Part shown: one piece after another, positions 11,429-19,557 of the stretch
Layout of the letters: each line of letters opens with the position of its first letter
Position numbering within the stretch: the stretch's first letter is position 1
NCBI GenBank assembly: GCA_009869945.1
Contig: WIXG01000714.1
Location: 1-25,123, forward strand
Source: Mesaphorura yosii
Taxonomy: Eukaryota; Arthropoda; Collembola; Poduromorpha; Tullbergiidae
DNA length: 25,123 bases
Direction: 5' to 3'
Program-made: the position numbers and the translations under genes
Notes under the pieces: model-generated
Seen by the model: only the letters and a program-made list of their open reading frames with translations
Databases searched by the model: none
Told to the model about the DNA's origin: nothing

Positions 11429-12967
11429 TTAATTCCAGCACTGGTCTCCCTCCTGCAGCAGGATCACAGTCGGCGAGACTCGGGCGATGATGGCCGGTCG
11501 CTTGTCGTCGCTGACCACGTGCTTCCAGGCAGAGTCCAGGAGCTGGTATGCAATGTCGCCTCCGTGCTCGTACTTCCACTCCTGTGCCCGGAGACGGGTC
11601 TCGTGGACTCGTTGGGGGACGGCCAGGAGAAAGAAGAACGTCGCACGTTTCTCAGGAGCTCGAAAATTGTCGGTGAATGCATGCAGAATGTTGAGATGTT
11701 CTTCTCGCGTCAGTTTGTCCATCCCGTCGAAGATGACGGCCCGGCCTCCACGGTGAAAGTAGGCTTTGAGGTCGTTGTGAATCGACGTCACGTCGGAGGC
11801 GGCTGTGAACTGCTGCGCTGTCAACTCGTTGACGGGATCGTAATTCTCGAATGCTTGGTTCAGGAGGCTGCCCATTTTGCGGATCATGCACTTGGTAAAG
11901 TCGTGAGAGACGCCAGGAGGATACAGCACTGCGATGGCGGAGGGCTGACGAGGCTCCGACGCGGCTAGCATGGCTTCCCCCTGTGCGAGCAGGTTCAGCT
12001 GCGTGTCGAGCGACTGTGAGGCAAACTGTTTCTTAAATAGCAGTTTGACAGACTTGATAAAGAATGACTGGTGATCGGATTTTGGCGGTGGTGACGACTT
12101 CGTCGAGATGCTGCCTCCTGCACCGAAGATTACCGCCACGACGAGGACGAACAGCGCGATGAAGGCGCCCAGTTTGAGGCCCGGGTTGTCGTTGAACATG
12201 TTCCAGGCTTGAAGCCAGAGAGGTTCCCCCTCAGTGACTGTGCCTGCGGCTGCTGGTGGCGGTAATTGTTGTTGCTGCTGTCGCTCTGCTATTTCAGAAG
12301 GTAGAATGTTGTCTTCGTCGCCATCAGTGATGCCTTCTTGATGACCATTCGCATCGCCAGCTCCGCCCCGGTCCACAGGCCTGTTAGAGGAGAAATTAGT
12401 ACCCATTATTTTGCTAAGTATAAAATCGTTATTAATTCCAAGTATGGAAGAGCCAAGACTGAAGTCGAGTGTTTGAATTCATAATTTATGACTCTACCAA
12501 TTCCGTCTATGTATTCGATTGGTATTGTTAATTACAGGTGAAAACAAGAGTCAAAGGTTGCTACGTGACGCCTGAAATTGACTTTGAACTGTAAATGCTT
12601 ACTTTAGTCGTCGTCCACTTGAAGGAGCTGACCTTCCGCTGATATTCTGCACTAGATTTGCTGGCCTTCGCCCCGATCCAGCGGAGTCAGAGTCAGACTT
12701 GCTGTCTTCAGTCATCTCGGAAGATCCGGCATGCGTCTTCGGCTTTTCCGTCTGTTTTCGTGGTGAACCGGGTTGGATTGATCCTGTGTTGGAGCCTGAT
12801 CGAGAGCGAGAGGCTGTGGTCACTCTTCCTGGCGTGGCTGAACTGGCAGTGGTACTGGATCTCGATGTGCTGGAGGACGTCAAAGTAGCCGAGACCGGCG
12901 TTGACTGGGCAGACCGGGCCATGGCTCTCGTCATGACGCCGGGCGATGTGGGAGGCGAGTCACCCAT
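11429..12967 (-). CDS. Tor1aip: LAP1/LULL1-like torsin-interacting protein (torsin ATPase cofactor)
   Basis: Type II single-pass membrane protein of the nuclear envelope/ER; in this family the luminal domain activates torsin AAA+ ATPases. Exons are 12967-12603 and 12380-11429, joined across a 222-bp gtaagc...acag intron with the split Lys codon intact, giving 438 residues. Residues 1-190 are nucleo-/cytoplasmic, disordered and rich in Ser, Thr, Arg and Gln, with a GSPRKQTEK basic patch and a QQQQQ run. The membrane segment is about 191-211 (GLKLGAFIALFVLVVAVIFG). The luminal part (212-438) contains PSAIAVLYPPG, a central FHRGGRAVIFDGMDKL block and FFFLLAVPQ, in the order expected for the degenerate AAA-like LAP1 fold, and ends shortly after VSPTVILLQEG. 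Assignment rests on layout and luminal pattern, as sequence identity in this family is low. ATG 12967 is the first in-frame ATG. Confidence 0.75.
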
Positions 12968-13643
12968 GTTAGCCGTGACAAAGTACACAATGGAATGTTT
13001 TTGTGGCAGTTATCACTGATAAGAATACTGAGTGGTCTGCAATCGACGAGAGAAAATGAATCTTGACGTAATTTCTGAGGTGTTGGGGTTTTATTGAGTT
13101 ATTGCAATACTTACCTTCTAAACTTGCTTTCTTATCGCTCTTGGAAGTCTCCAGTAGTTTTTGATTCTTGAAATTCTGATTGATATTACCAAATACAAAG
13201 TTGGAATTTCTTAATTCATTCAGAAAACTTGGATCTCTAGTGCCTGTCTGCGCTTACTTAACTTACTTTGACTATCCGTTCGAAAATTTTTGCAAGACCG
13301 ACGATTAAACGAAACATTTGTGAAAGACGAAGCGGATTCAAACCCCACATAAACCATGCTGTCAGAAACCAAGCAAGGAAACCGCTTGCAAGCAAGCGAC
13401 CAAAAACTCAAGTCTTGGTGCTTTTGGAGTCTGAACTATGTAGTGATACTGTGATACCTAATCTAATCATCTAATTATGACAAAAAGCAGATAAGATAAG
13501 GAACTACTGCACTGATCGGGACATCGCACATGATTTCGGCCAGCGCAGAGACAAGAAAGTGGACGGACTAGTTGATTGTAGCCTCAACTCAGCTTCTTCA
13601 GGGGATTTTGATGGTGGACCAACAGTTCCACTTCTTATAAGAA
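12968..13643. other. Upstream region of the LAP1-like gene; no gene seen
   Basis: Contains the presumed promoter and 5' UTR of the minus-strand gene ending at 12967. Open frames here are short, AT-rich and lack splice or domain support. I see no RNA gene. Confidence 0.5.
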
Positions 13644-14105
13644 ATGCCCGATTGTACTGACTTGGACTTCGATCACTTGGGTGCAGATGCCAGTCCGACC
13701 AACACCGCCAAATTTGTGACCTGGCTCCCAGCAAACCCTCGTTTCAACCCCAATCTGACGTTCAGCATCATGGGCCTGCGTGTAGTACGAGAACTTGAGC
13801 TCCAGGCTGCTATTCAACCGTGGTGCTTGAGCGAACTTGGACTGGTCCTGGTACAAACTCCGTACGGAGAGAGACTGGCTCCTATCGAAGTCTTGAAGGA
13901 GCTTGGAGTCAAATTGGGGACTGATTTAGCTGAGCCAGACGTGATTGTGGAGAATGTGATGATAACTCAGTCGAAAGGGAGTGAAGAAAGTGAAGATGGG
14001 TGCCGGTTCGGACGGTCGTGGCTAGAATTTGGAACAAATCTGGATTTTGGAATTTGGCACCGTCTGATTCCTCCCCCCCCCCACAAGTGGCACAGCTCCC
14101 CCGCA
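13644..14105 (+). CDS. Unidentified ORF, possibly a degenerate exon
   Basis: ATG 13644, directly preceded by an in-frame TAA, opens a frame of about 150 meaningful codons (the frame stays open to 14228, but beyond about 14105 it overlaps the receptor remnant in another frame). The product is leucine- and proline-rich with regularly spaced hydrophobics (FVTWLPANPRFNPNLTFSIM, WCLSELGLVLVQTPYGERL, IEVLKELGVKL). That spacing recalls irregular leucine-rich repeats of F-box proteins, but I cannot name it. It has no signal peptide or membrane segment. It could be chance, or a relic like the one at 16381. Confidence 0.3.
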
Positions 14106-14107
14106 AG

Positions 14108-14887
14108 ATGTTCACCACATCCGAACTCGATACTTTTCAGATGGCTGCGCACGTGGCCGCCAAATACTGCGTCCTACCGATCGAATGGGACGCCAAACGC
14201 TCAAAGTGGGTCCGGGCAAACCTCTTGAGTCTAAAGAACCTGACCTTTTACATCCTGGGGATCCTTCAAGTACTATTCTTTGCAATTCACCTTACGAAAC
14301 TCCCGCCCTACTACAGGAACGGACTTTCGGGGATGTTCTCCGTACTTATTCGCACACAGTGGCGCCCTAACTTGTTCCTCTCATCTGCCCCGCGAGTCCA
14401 ACAGTTTGTCTACCTGATTAACCAATTACATGCTGCCGAGCCAGCGGCCTCAAAGGAACGCCAGTGGTGACTGAGGTACCGTCCTAATCATGAGAGCGAG
14501 TCGAAACTATTGTGGGTCATCCTACACTCGCGAAGGTGTATTGCATTCATCTTCGTCTTGGTGTCGCTTTTCACGCGGGGGTCCGCCATCCACATCGATA
14601 CTCTGCTGTCCCCACGGTGTCTTCCCGCGTTCCTGGCGCCTGGGCTCTAGAGTCGATTTTTATCGTCACAACCACACGTCAGTATATTATTCCCGACGAT
14701 GGGCTACCAGTACGTGGTTATCCTAACGGTGGGGCAGAAGCAGCTGCAGGGGACGACACTCATCCCGGAGAGCCTGCAGAGCTACCAGGCGCTGGCCTTG
14801 TTGAACGAAATGTCCAGCGACACCTTTGGGCGCTGTGTGCCGGGCGCAAAGACTCTGTGCGAGGTCATCGTGCCCGTTAGTCTCTGA
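14108..14887 (+). pseudogene. Degenerate 7TM receptor-like copy (N-terminal part plus C-ward fragment)
   Basis: ATG 14108 opens 120 codons ending at 14470. A soluble start (MFTTSELDTFQM) is followed by KYCVLPIEWDAKRSKW, then a membrane segment (LTFYILGILQVLFFAIHL) and QFVYLINQL. This is the N-terminal plan shared with the copies at 15286 and 23946 and, more loosely, with the intact gene (ALKYCNLWFASSLYLDK). After the stop, frames shift until about 14650-14887, where YQYVVILTVGQKQL, SYQALALLNEM and KTLCEVIVPVSL read in one frame. The Y-x-x-L-x-x-x-N pattern also occurs at about 22899 in another copy. Roughly 180 bp between the two parts have no consistent frame, and the segment after 14887 lacks the C-terminal membrane block. 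An unrecognised intron cannot be excluded, but a relic is more likely. Confidence 0.55.
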
Positions 14888-15285
14888 CTCCGTTAATTGC
14901 TAGGGGTGGTGTTGGTACTGATAACTGATAATAAGAAATAAGAACTGATTACAAACCCTTGTGCTGACGTACGTACTATCTCATTAAACAAAATTGGAGC
15001 TTTGAGAATTTCAGTCCTAATTTCAAAATTCATCTCACGCGAATTTGGAATCTAGTAAACAGTGTCATTCAAAAGAATATATAAGTTAACTGCATGGTGG
15101 GGTTTCCGCCCTGTATTTTGAATTTGACAAAAATGAAGTAATTTGAGAGTAAATATGAACTACCTGGTCTAGCCTAAGTACCAGAGTTTAAACTTTTATG
15201 AATCACTCCCTCCTAACTCCCAAGTAGCCAGACGTACAAGCGGAAAGCTCAGAAGAAACATTGGAAAGATCCAAAAGACATAAAT

Positions 15286-15590
15286 ATGTTCACCGACGTG
15301 GAAGTCAACATTTTCAGGACTGCCAGGTACTGCATCCTCTCGATTGAGTGGGACCTCCGTCGCCGGAAGTGGGCTCGGCCCGCGCCTGGACGACCTGGAG
15401 GAACGTGAACTTCTACTGGGGGATTAATGCAAGTTGTAAACCTTGCATTCCACGTTGAGTGGTTCAGACAATCCTTTGAGAGATGAACTGTCGGGGATGT
15501 CGTTCGAGTCTGTCATACGCTTGGTGCTGAAATTCTCCAATAGCGCCGCATGCAACTGGTTCACGCGAACACGTGCTAACGAATAGGCAT
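15286..15590 (+). pseudogene. Second degenerate 7TM receptor-like N-terminal fragment
   Basis: ATG 15286 begins MFTDVEVNIF then RYCILSIEWDLRRRKW, clearly parallel to the start of the 14108 copy (MFTTSELDTF, KYCVLPIEWDAKRSKW). A stop occurs after 40 codons at 15406. Beyond it the homologous membrane stretch continues in another frame (GLMQVVNLAFHVEW, against GILQVLFFAIHL), then GMSFESVIRLVL against GMFSVLIRT. No downstream C-terminal half is recognisable, so this is a broken tandem duplicate. A possible further remnant at about 15860-16060 (PFPDGNGVDETR) is too weak to call. Confidence 0.55.
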
Positions 15591-15690
15591 TAGTCGATAG
15601 CCCTCAACTATTCATCGGTCAAACGGTCAGGGGCCATAATTACCATTACACGCCAATGATCATTTAAATATTCCCGCCACAATTTCCGAG

Positions 15691-15784
15691 GAGATTTCAC
15701 TTTACAGAAGAAATCCATCGCGCCAAGACCAAAGCAGGAGGCTTCACTCTACAGAAGAAGCCCATCACGTCAGGACGAGGTAAG
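15691..15784. repeat. Two-unit imperfect 47-bp tandem direct repeat
   Basis: The units align from GAGATTTCAC (15691) and GAGGCTTCAC (15738), sharing TTACAGAAGAA / CTACAGAAGAA and (A/C)CCATC(G/A)CG. In one frame each unit reads as FTLQKK followed by S or P. It lies between the 7TM relics and is not part of a gene I can identify. Confidence 0.6.
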
Positions 15785-16380
15785 GGGCCCAGGCCTCGGA
15801 CATACTCTTTCGAAAAGAGTTATCCATCGTCTTATATTACCCTCGCCTCTGCTCATAACCCGGTGCCATTTCCCGATGGGAATGGAGTCGACGAGACACG
15901 CCATTTTCTGCCATCACGAAGTCCGAAGCCGGCAACAAACAATTCTGCTTCCTTGCTTCAAGCTAACGGGAAACCAGTTGTGGCCGGCCTTGTTCAAAGC
16001 CTGCTGCTACTTTCAACATTATCTCACAGCTCGATTCGGCTTCCGGGAGCCTCGTTCTGATGGTTGTGGAGGAAGCAAGTCGATTCTCAGGGGACAGAAT
16101 TAAATAGGTATGAAGTCATATGAAACAAGTCGCTCCACGACTGTCACAATCATGTTCAAAATGCAATGAAAATTTGTAGAAATGTTTCATATTAGCGTTG
16201 ATGGGCGCTTCCAGCAGTGAAAAATTAGGCGTACCGGGAAGAGACAGACAGAGGGAGAATTGCCAACACATAAGCACACTAGAAAATGTGCTAATAAATG
16301 GAGTTCAAGCACGAATGATGGCGCGTGCCCACAATAAAGCCAGAGCGAGAACAAGCGAGAGCCTCTGCTGACTACAGGCG

Positions 16381-16861
16381 GTATTGGAAGTGTTCTTCTA
16401 TGCTGGGCTCCAGCACATCGCAATCCACGCCAAGACTCTGCGCTTCCTAGACGTCTCCTTCCATCCTTATCTGCCTGACTCAAGTTTCCTGCAGGACTTC
16501 CCACAACGCCACAAGCTGGGGCTCGCAACGCTTCGCTTGGAGCTTTGAGACCTCCCGATTGAACTCCTCGCTCGTGTTTTGGCCAACATACCCAGTGTGA
16601 AAACGATCGCCGCGTCGCTGGGCGCGTTCAGCGTAAATTCAGCAACCAGTACTACAAAATTTTCACGCGGACTTGAAGGAACTGCGTCCTCGCGCTAGTA
16701 AAGCCATCGTAGCGTCTGAATTCGAGCTGATCGCCCTCCCCTCCCTATAAATCCTCGACCTGGCGTATACGGCGATTGATTTACGTGGAGTGGAGGCAAT
16801 CGTCGGCCAATGCCGTCTTCTGTGGTGGTTTGACGCCCTGAGCTCTCCAGCCCTGAGTTTC
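16381..16861 (+). pseudogene. Relic of a leucine-rich-repeat / F-box-like protein
   Basis: In one plus frame the sequence reads LRR-like: LQHIAIHAKTLRFLDVSF, LATLRLEL, then an in-frame TGA near 16547, then DLPIELLARVLANIPSVKTI. After a frame change it continues with FELIALPSL, a TAA near 16750, and ILDLAYTAIDLRGVEAIVG then QCRLLWWFD. LPIELLARVLANIP resembles an F-box start and the I/L-x-x-LDL segments resemble cysteine/leucine-rich repeats. Two stops and a shift break the frame. The family name is inferred from spacing only. Confidence 0.45.
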
Positions 16862-17527
16862 TACCGCTACTCGGTAGAAGTAAGGCATTTCTCGTATGCG
16901 GGGTGATACCATCAAGTTGCGGAAAGTGAGGCGGGGATATCTATCTTTTTGCTCATTTTTAATTTGTGATATGTGTGATTTGTGTGTGATATAAATTACA
17001 GAAGAGGCGTCCCGAATTAGGAAGGTTGGATGATGGAACTGAACTGGGTCATGACAACGCAATTATTTCGCAGAATCTTGACGTCTGACGTCGCCGCGAG
17101 CCTCAAGTGTTGAAGATTATGACAATGACCTTTGGTACAAGGAAAAGATGGAGGAATGCCATTTCTAATTGAATCTTAAATCCTGCTCACTGCTCGTCGT
17201 CACATCTTCTTCGATCGTATTTCTCATTCTCATTAGATTAGGTAAGTTTTCCTTCTGCATGACTCACATAATGGCTGTCATAATCTCGAATCACTTCTGC
17301 GTCTCATAAATCGCAATCAAACTCCAAAAATTTCTAAATGCGCAATTTAGGTAATTTTTCCATTAACAAGCATTCAAATTCAAAGCAGCCTGGCATTTAC
17401 AGTGTAAGAAAGGCTTGAACTTGAAAACCTCTCATATCTTGAATTTCGTTTCTTTCATTTAGTTTCTGTGTCTTTAGTTGCTAGCATTCTCAGGTTTCGA
17501 TAAGTGCTTTAAGTCAGTCATACGAAC
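16862..17527. other. Upstream region of the chitin-binding gene; no gene seen
   Basis: AT-rich, with a short TG/GT-rich patch near 16967-16990. No coding frame with support. The 3' part should hold the promoter and 5' UTR of the gene starting at 17528. Confidence 0.45.
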
Positions 17528-18142
17528 ATGGAAATAAAATTTGTGTTAATTTTAGTGCTCATTTCGGGGTTAAATTACCCGAAAGGGGCAGAAGCTCAAA
17601 AGAAGGCACCGGATGATGGTGTTTTTGTAGGAGAAGGTTGCGATAAGGTAAAATCGGCAAAGAGCCTTGTTGTCACTGCGACTTACGAAAACCCACAGCA
17701 AAAGCCTTTTATTGAACTAAAACATGATTAACCCATAATTAATAGGATTAATCACTATTTGTCTGTTTTCCGTTCCTAGATGCAGTACATAAAATCCAAC
17801 TTTGACTGCCCCGCTCCCGGCATCTTTGCCATCACCCGAAACTGTGTCGACTTCATCATCTGCGTGCCGAACGCTTTCAACGAGTACGATGACTTCTTCA
17901 CGAGCTGCGAACTGCCGTATCAGTACCACGCCGGAAATGGGCAGTGCATCAACGCAACGGTGGCTGGGAACGAACGAGAAAATTGTCCTCAGATGGACTG
18001 CAAAATTGTTCCAGCTTCGGAGGCTGTCAAACCTTCGACCGCTACCGCCAACGCGCATGCGTTGACCAACAATGCTGGAGTTCATGTCTTGATTGTTATT
18101 ACTTCCACGTGTATGTTGGGTTTGGCGTTTGTTACGAAATAG
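17528..18142 (+). CDS. Secreted chitin-binding (peritrophin-A/CBM14) protein, two exons
   Basis: Extracellular chitin-associated protein, likely of cuticle or gut lining. Exon 1 is 17528-17647 and exon 2 is 17780-18142, joined in phase 0 across a 132-bp gtaaaa...ctag intron, giving 160 residues. A signal peptide (MEIKFVLILVLISGLNYPKG) cleaves near residue 23. One type-2 chitin-binding domain spans about 48-110, with six cysteines at 50, 62, 68, 83, 96 and 109. These spacings (11, 5, 14, 12, 12) fit CBM14, and FDCPAPGIFA opens the domain. Extra Cys38, Cys70ff and Cys114 lie near it. A Ser/Thr/Ala linker leads to a hydrophobic C-terminus (about 139-158), suggesting a GPI anchor or tail membrane segment. 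AATAAA at 18154-18159 lies 12 bp past the stop. Confidence 0.85.
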
Positions 18143-18153
18143 TTCTCGACTAT

Positions 18154-18159
18154 AATAAA
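18154..18159 (+). terminator. Poly(A) signal (AATAAA) of the chitin-binding gene
   Basis: Exact AATAAA hexamer, 12 bp past the stop codon of the gene at 17528. Confidence 0.55.
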
Positions 18160-18357
18160 ATAGTTTAAATGATTTAAATCAATAGCGATTCATTTGGCAC
18201 TGGCAATGAGGCTAGGAGGGCACAATCCATTTTCTTGTTCGCCTCCGCGGACGTTCAAACGCTGCGCTGCTCATTCATTCTTCTTAAAGCAAATCGCGCA
18301 CTGATTATTTCTGTTCCAACATGAGCTGGACTCATTCCATCATTAATTAACGTTGCA

Positions 18358-18483
18358 ATGCCGCACACTTTCCAGTGCTTCCAAGACAGAGCTCTGCTGC
18401 TGCTGGCAGTGGGCGTTGTTTTTCTGGTCACCGCCCCTCCCCCCGGCGCCAACATCAAATCTCCACGCGACACAGATTGGTAG
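18358..18483 (+). CDS. Possible small secreted peptide or first exon with signal peptide
   Basis: ATG 18358 opens 41 codons. A short polar start is followed by a strong hydrophobic core (LLLLAVGVVFLVTA) and a small-residue stretch (PPPGAN) where a signal peptidase site would fit. The frame ends TGG-TAG at a GTAGGA, which could be a weak donor, so this might be exon 1 of a longer gene; I find no partner exon. The rest of 18184-18844 shows no gene. Confidence 0.2.
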   Translation: MPHTFQCFQDRALLLLAVGVVFLVTAPPPGANIKSPRDTDW

Positions 18484-18844
18484 GAGGTCTGCCGGGACGC
18501 GGCTGGGGTCCGTCTGACTCACGGCGACTATTTATGAGATGGCCACGATAGACTACGTCAGTCTATTCGTCGTTGTAGTGCTGCAAGAGGTCGATTAGCC
18601 GCCATTCTTGCCAATCCGCGTGCAATTTCATCGCACGCGCTCTTCGTTCTGCGGAGGTAGCGAATGTTCGGGAGCCGGTTGGATGTTCGCATGCGGAGTT
18701 GCAAAGTCGCGAATTTGAGAGGTTACATGGTTAGAAAATTGATAAGTTAAAGTGTTGGAGTGAAAGTTCCGGGATCCAAAAAGAATTTGAAACACAGGCG
18801 CTTGTAATTTCCATCGCAGGTCGCATTGTACAAATTCTCCGTTT

Positions 18845-19198
18845 TTACGACCAGTTGCTAAGGGGCAAGTAGCTGATCGAATGCGCTGTTTGGAACATTA
18901 ACCAAGGATAGTATACCCTGATCCAGGTACGCAACACGGATTCTACTATTTGACAACGAGGATCGAGCACCAGGAAATATGTGTCCTCCACAATCATGTA
19001 AGACAGAATCAAGTCCAAAGTCAAGTTTTCTGGATTGAATGGATCATGCATGATATTTGAATACCGGACATTGACCCTTGTCGACTTTCTCGCCACCACT
19101 TCCAGCACTTGCCCCAAATTCAAGCGTGGTCTCCGATTGTGGTCCTGCCACCCTGTGCAGGAGGTGCGGGTTTCGTTGTACGTGTCCAGGAGCAGAAA
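18845..19198 (-). CDS. Unidentified ORF with protein-like composition
   Basis: A 117-codon minus-strand frame, open between stops and without an early ATG, so probably an exon or relic. It reads FLLLDTYNETRTSC, WQDHNRRPRLNLGQVLEVVA, VRYSNIMHDPFNPENLTLDL then ILSYMIVEDTYFLVLDP and ends with aromatic-rich sequence. The residue mix is balanced, unlike shadow frames, and the regular leucine spacing hints at an LRR-like fold. I do not recognise the family. An acceptor-like tract upstream was not established. Confidence 0.35.
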   Translation of the reverse strand, partial: FLLLDTYNETRTSCTGWQDHNRRPRLNLGQVLEVVARKSTRVNVRYSNIMHDPFNPENLTLDLILSYMIVEDTYFLVLDPRCQIVESVLRTWIRVYYPWLMFQTAHSISYLPLSNWS

Positions 19199-19557
19199 TC
19201 AGCTTCCCAAGATTTGTGCATGTAAAATATTGAAAACGCATGGATTTGGATTATGTTTCACGTTTTGGAATTTGTTTCCCATGTTTGAAGTTCATGACTA
19301 GATTACAATTAAACGTTTATACCATGTTCAGTGTCTTAATGTTTTGTATGATTTACGGCTCTTTATTTTGATTTTGCATTTGAATGCTCGTATGAATAAA
19401 CACGAATTGTAACCGCTTTCCGCGTCGGTTCAGTCTCTTGAAACTTAAATTCCTGGATTCAACCAAAACTTACTTTGATGCACTCCTGCCTAGATCTCTT
19501 TTCCGATCACTTGCACCCGCGCAGTTTTGTATTGTGAATGATGAATGCGGCCACGAG
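19199..19557. other. 3' flank of the Ig receptor gene
   Basis: Presumed 3' UTR of the minus-strand Ig gene. TTTATT at about 19362-19367 reads AATAAA on the minus strand, about 190 bp past its stop. No gene seen. Confidence 0.35.

Noticed and set aside
18548..18572. Short palindrome near 18550 (ATAGACT...AGTCTAT)
   Set aside because: Only seven perfectly paired bases; expected by chance in a window this long.
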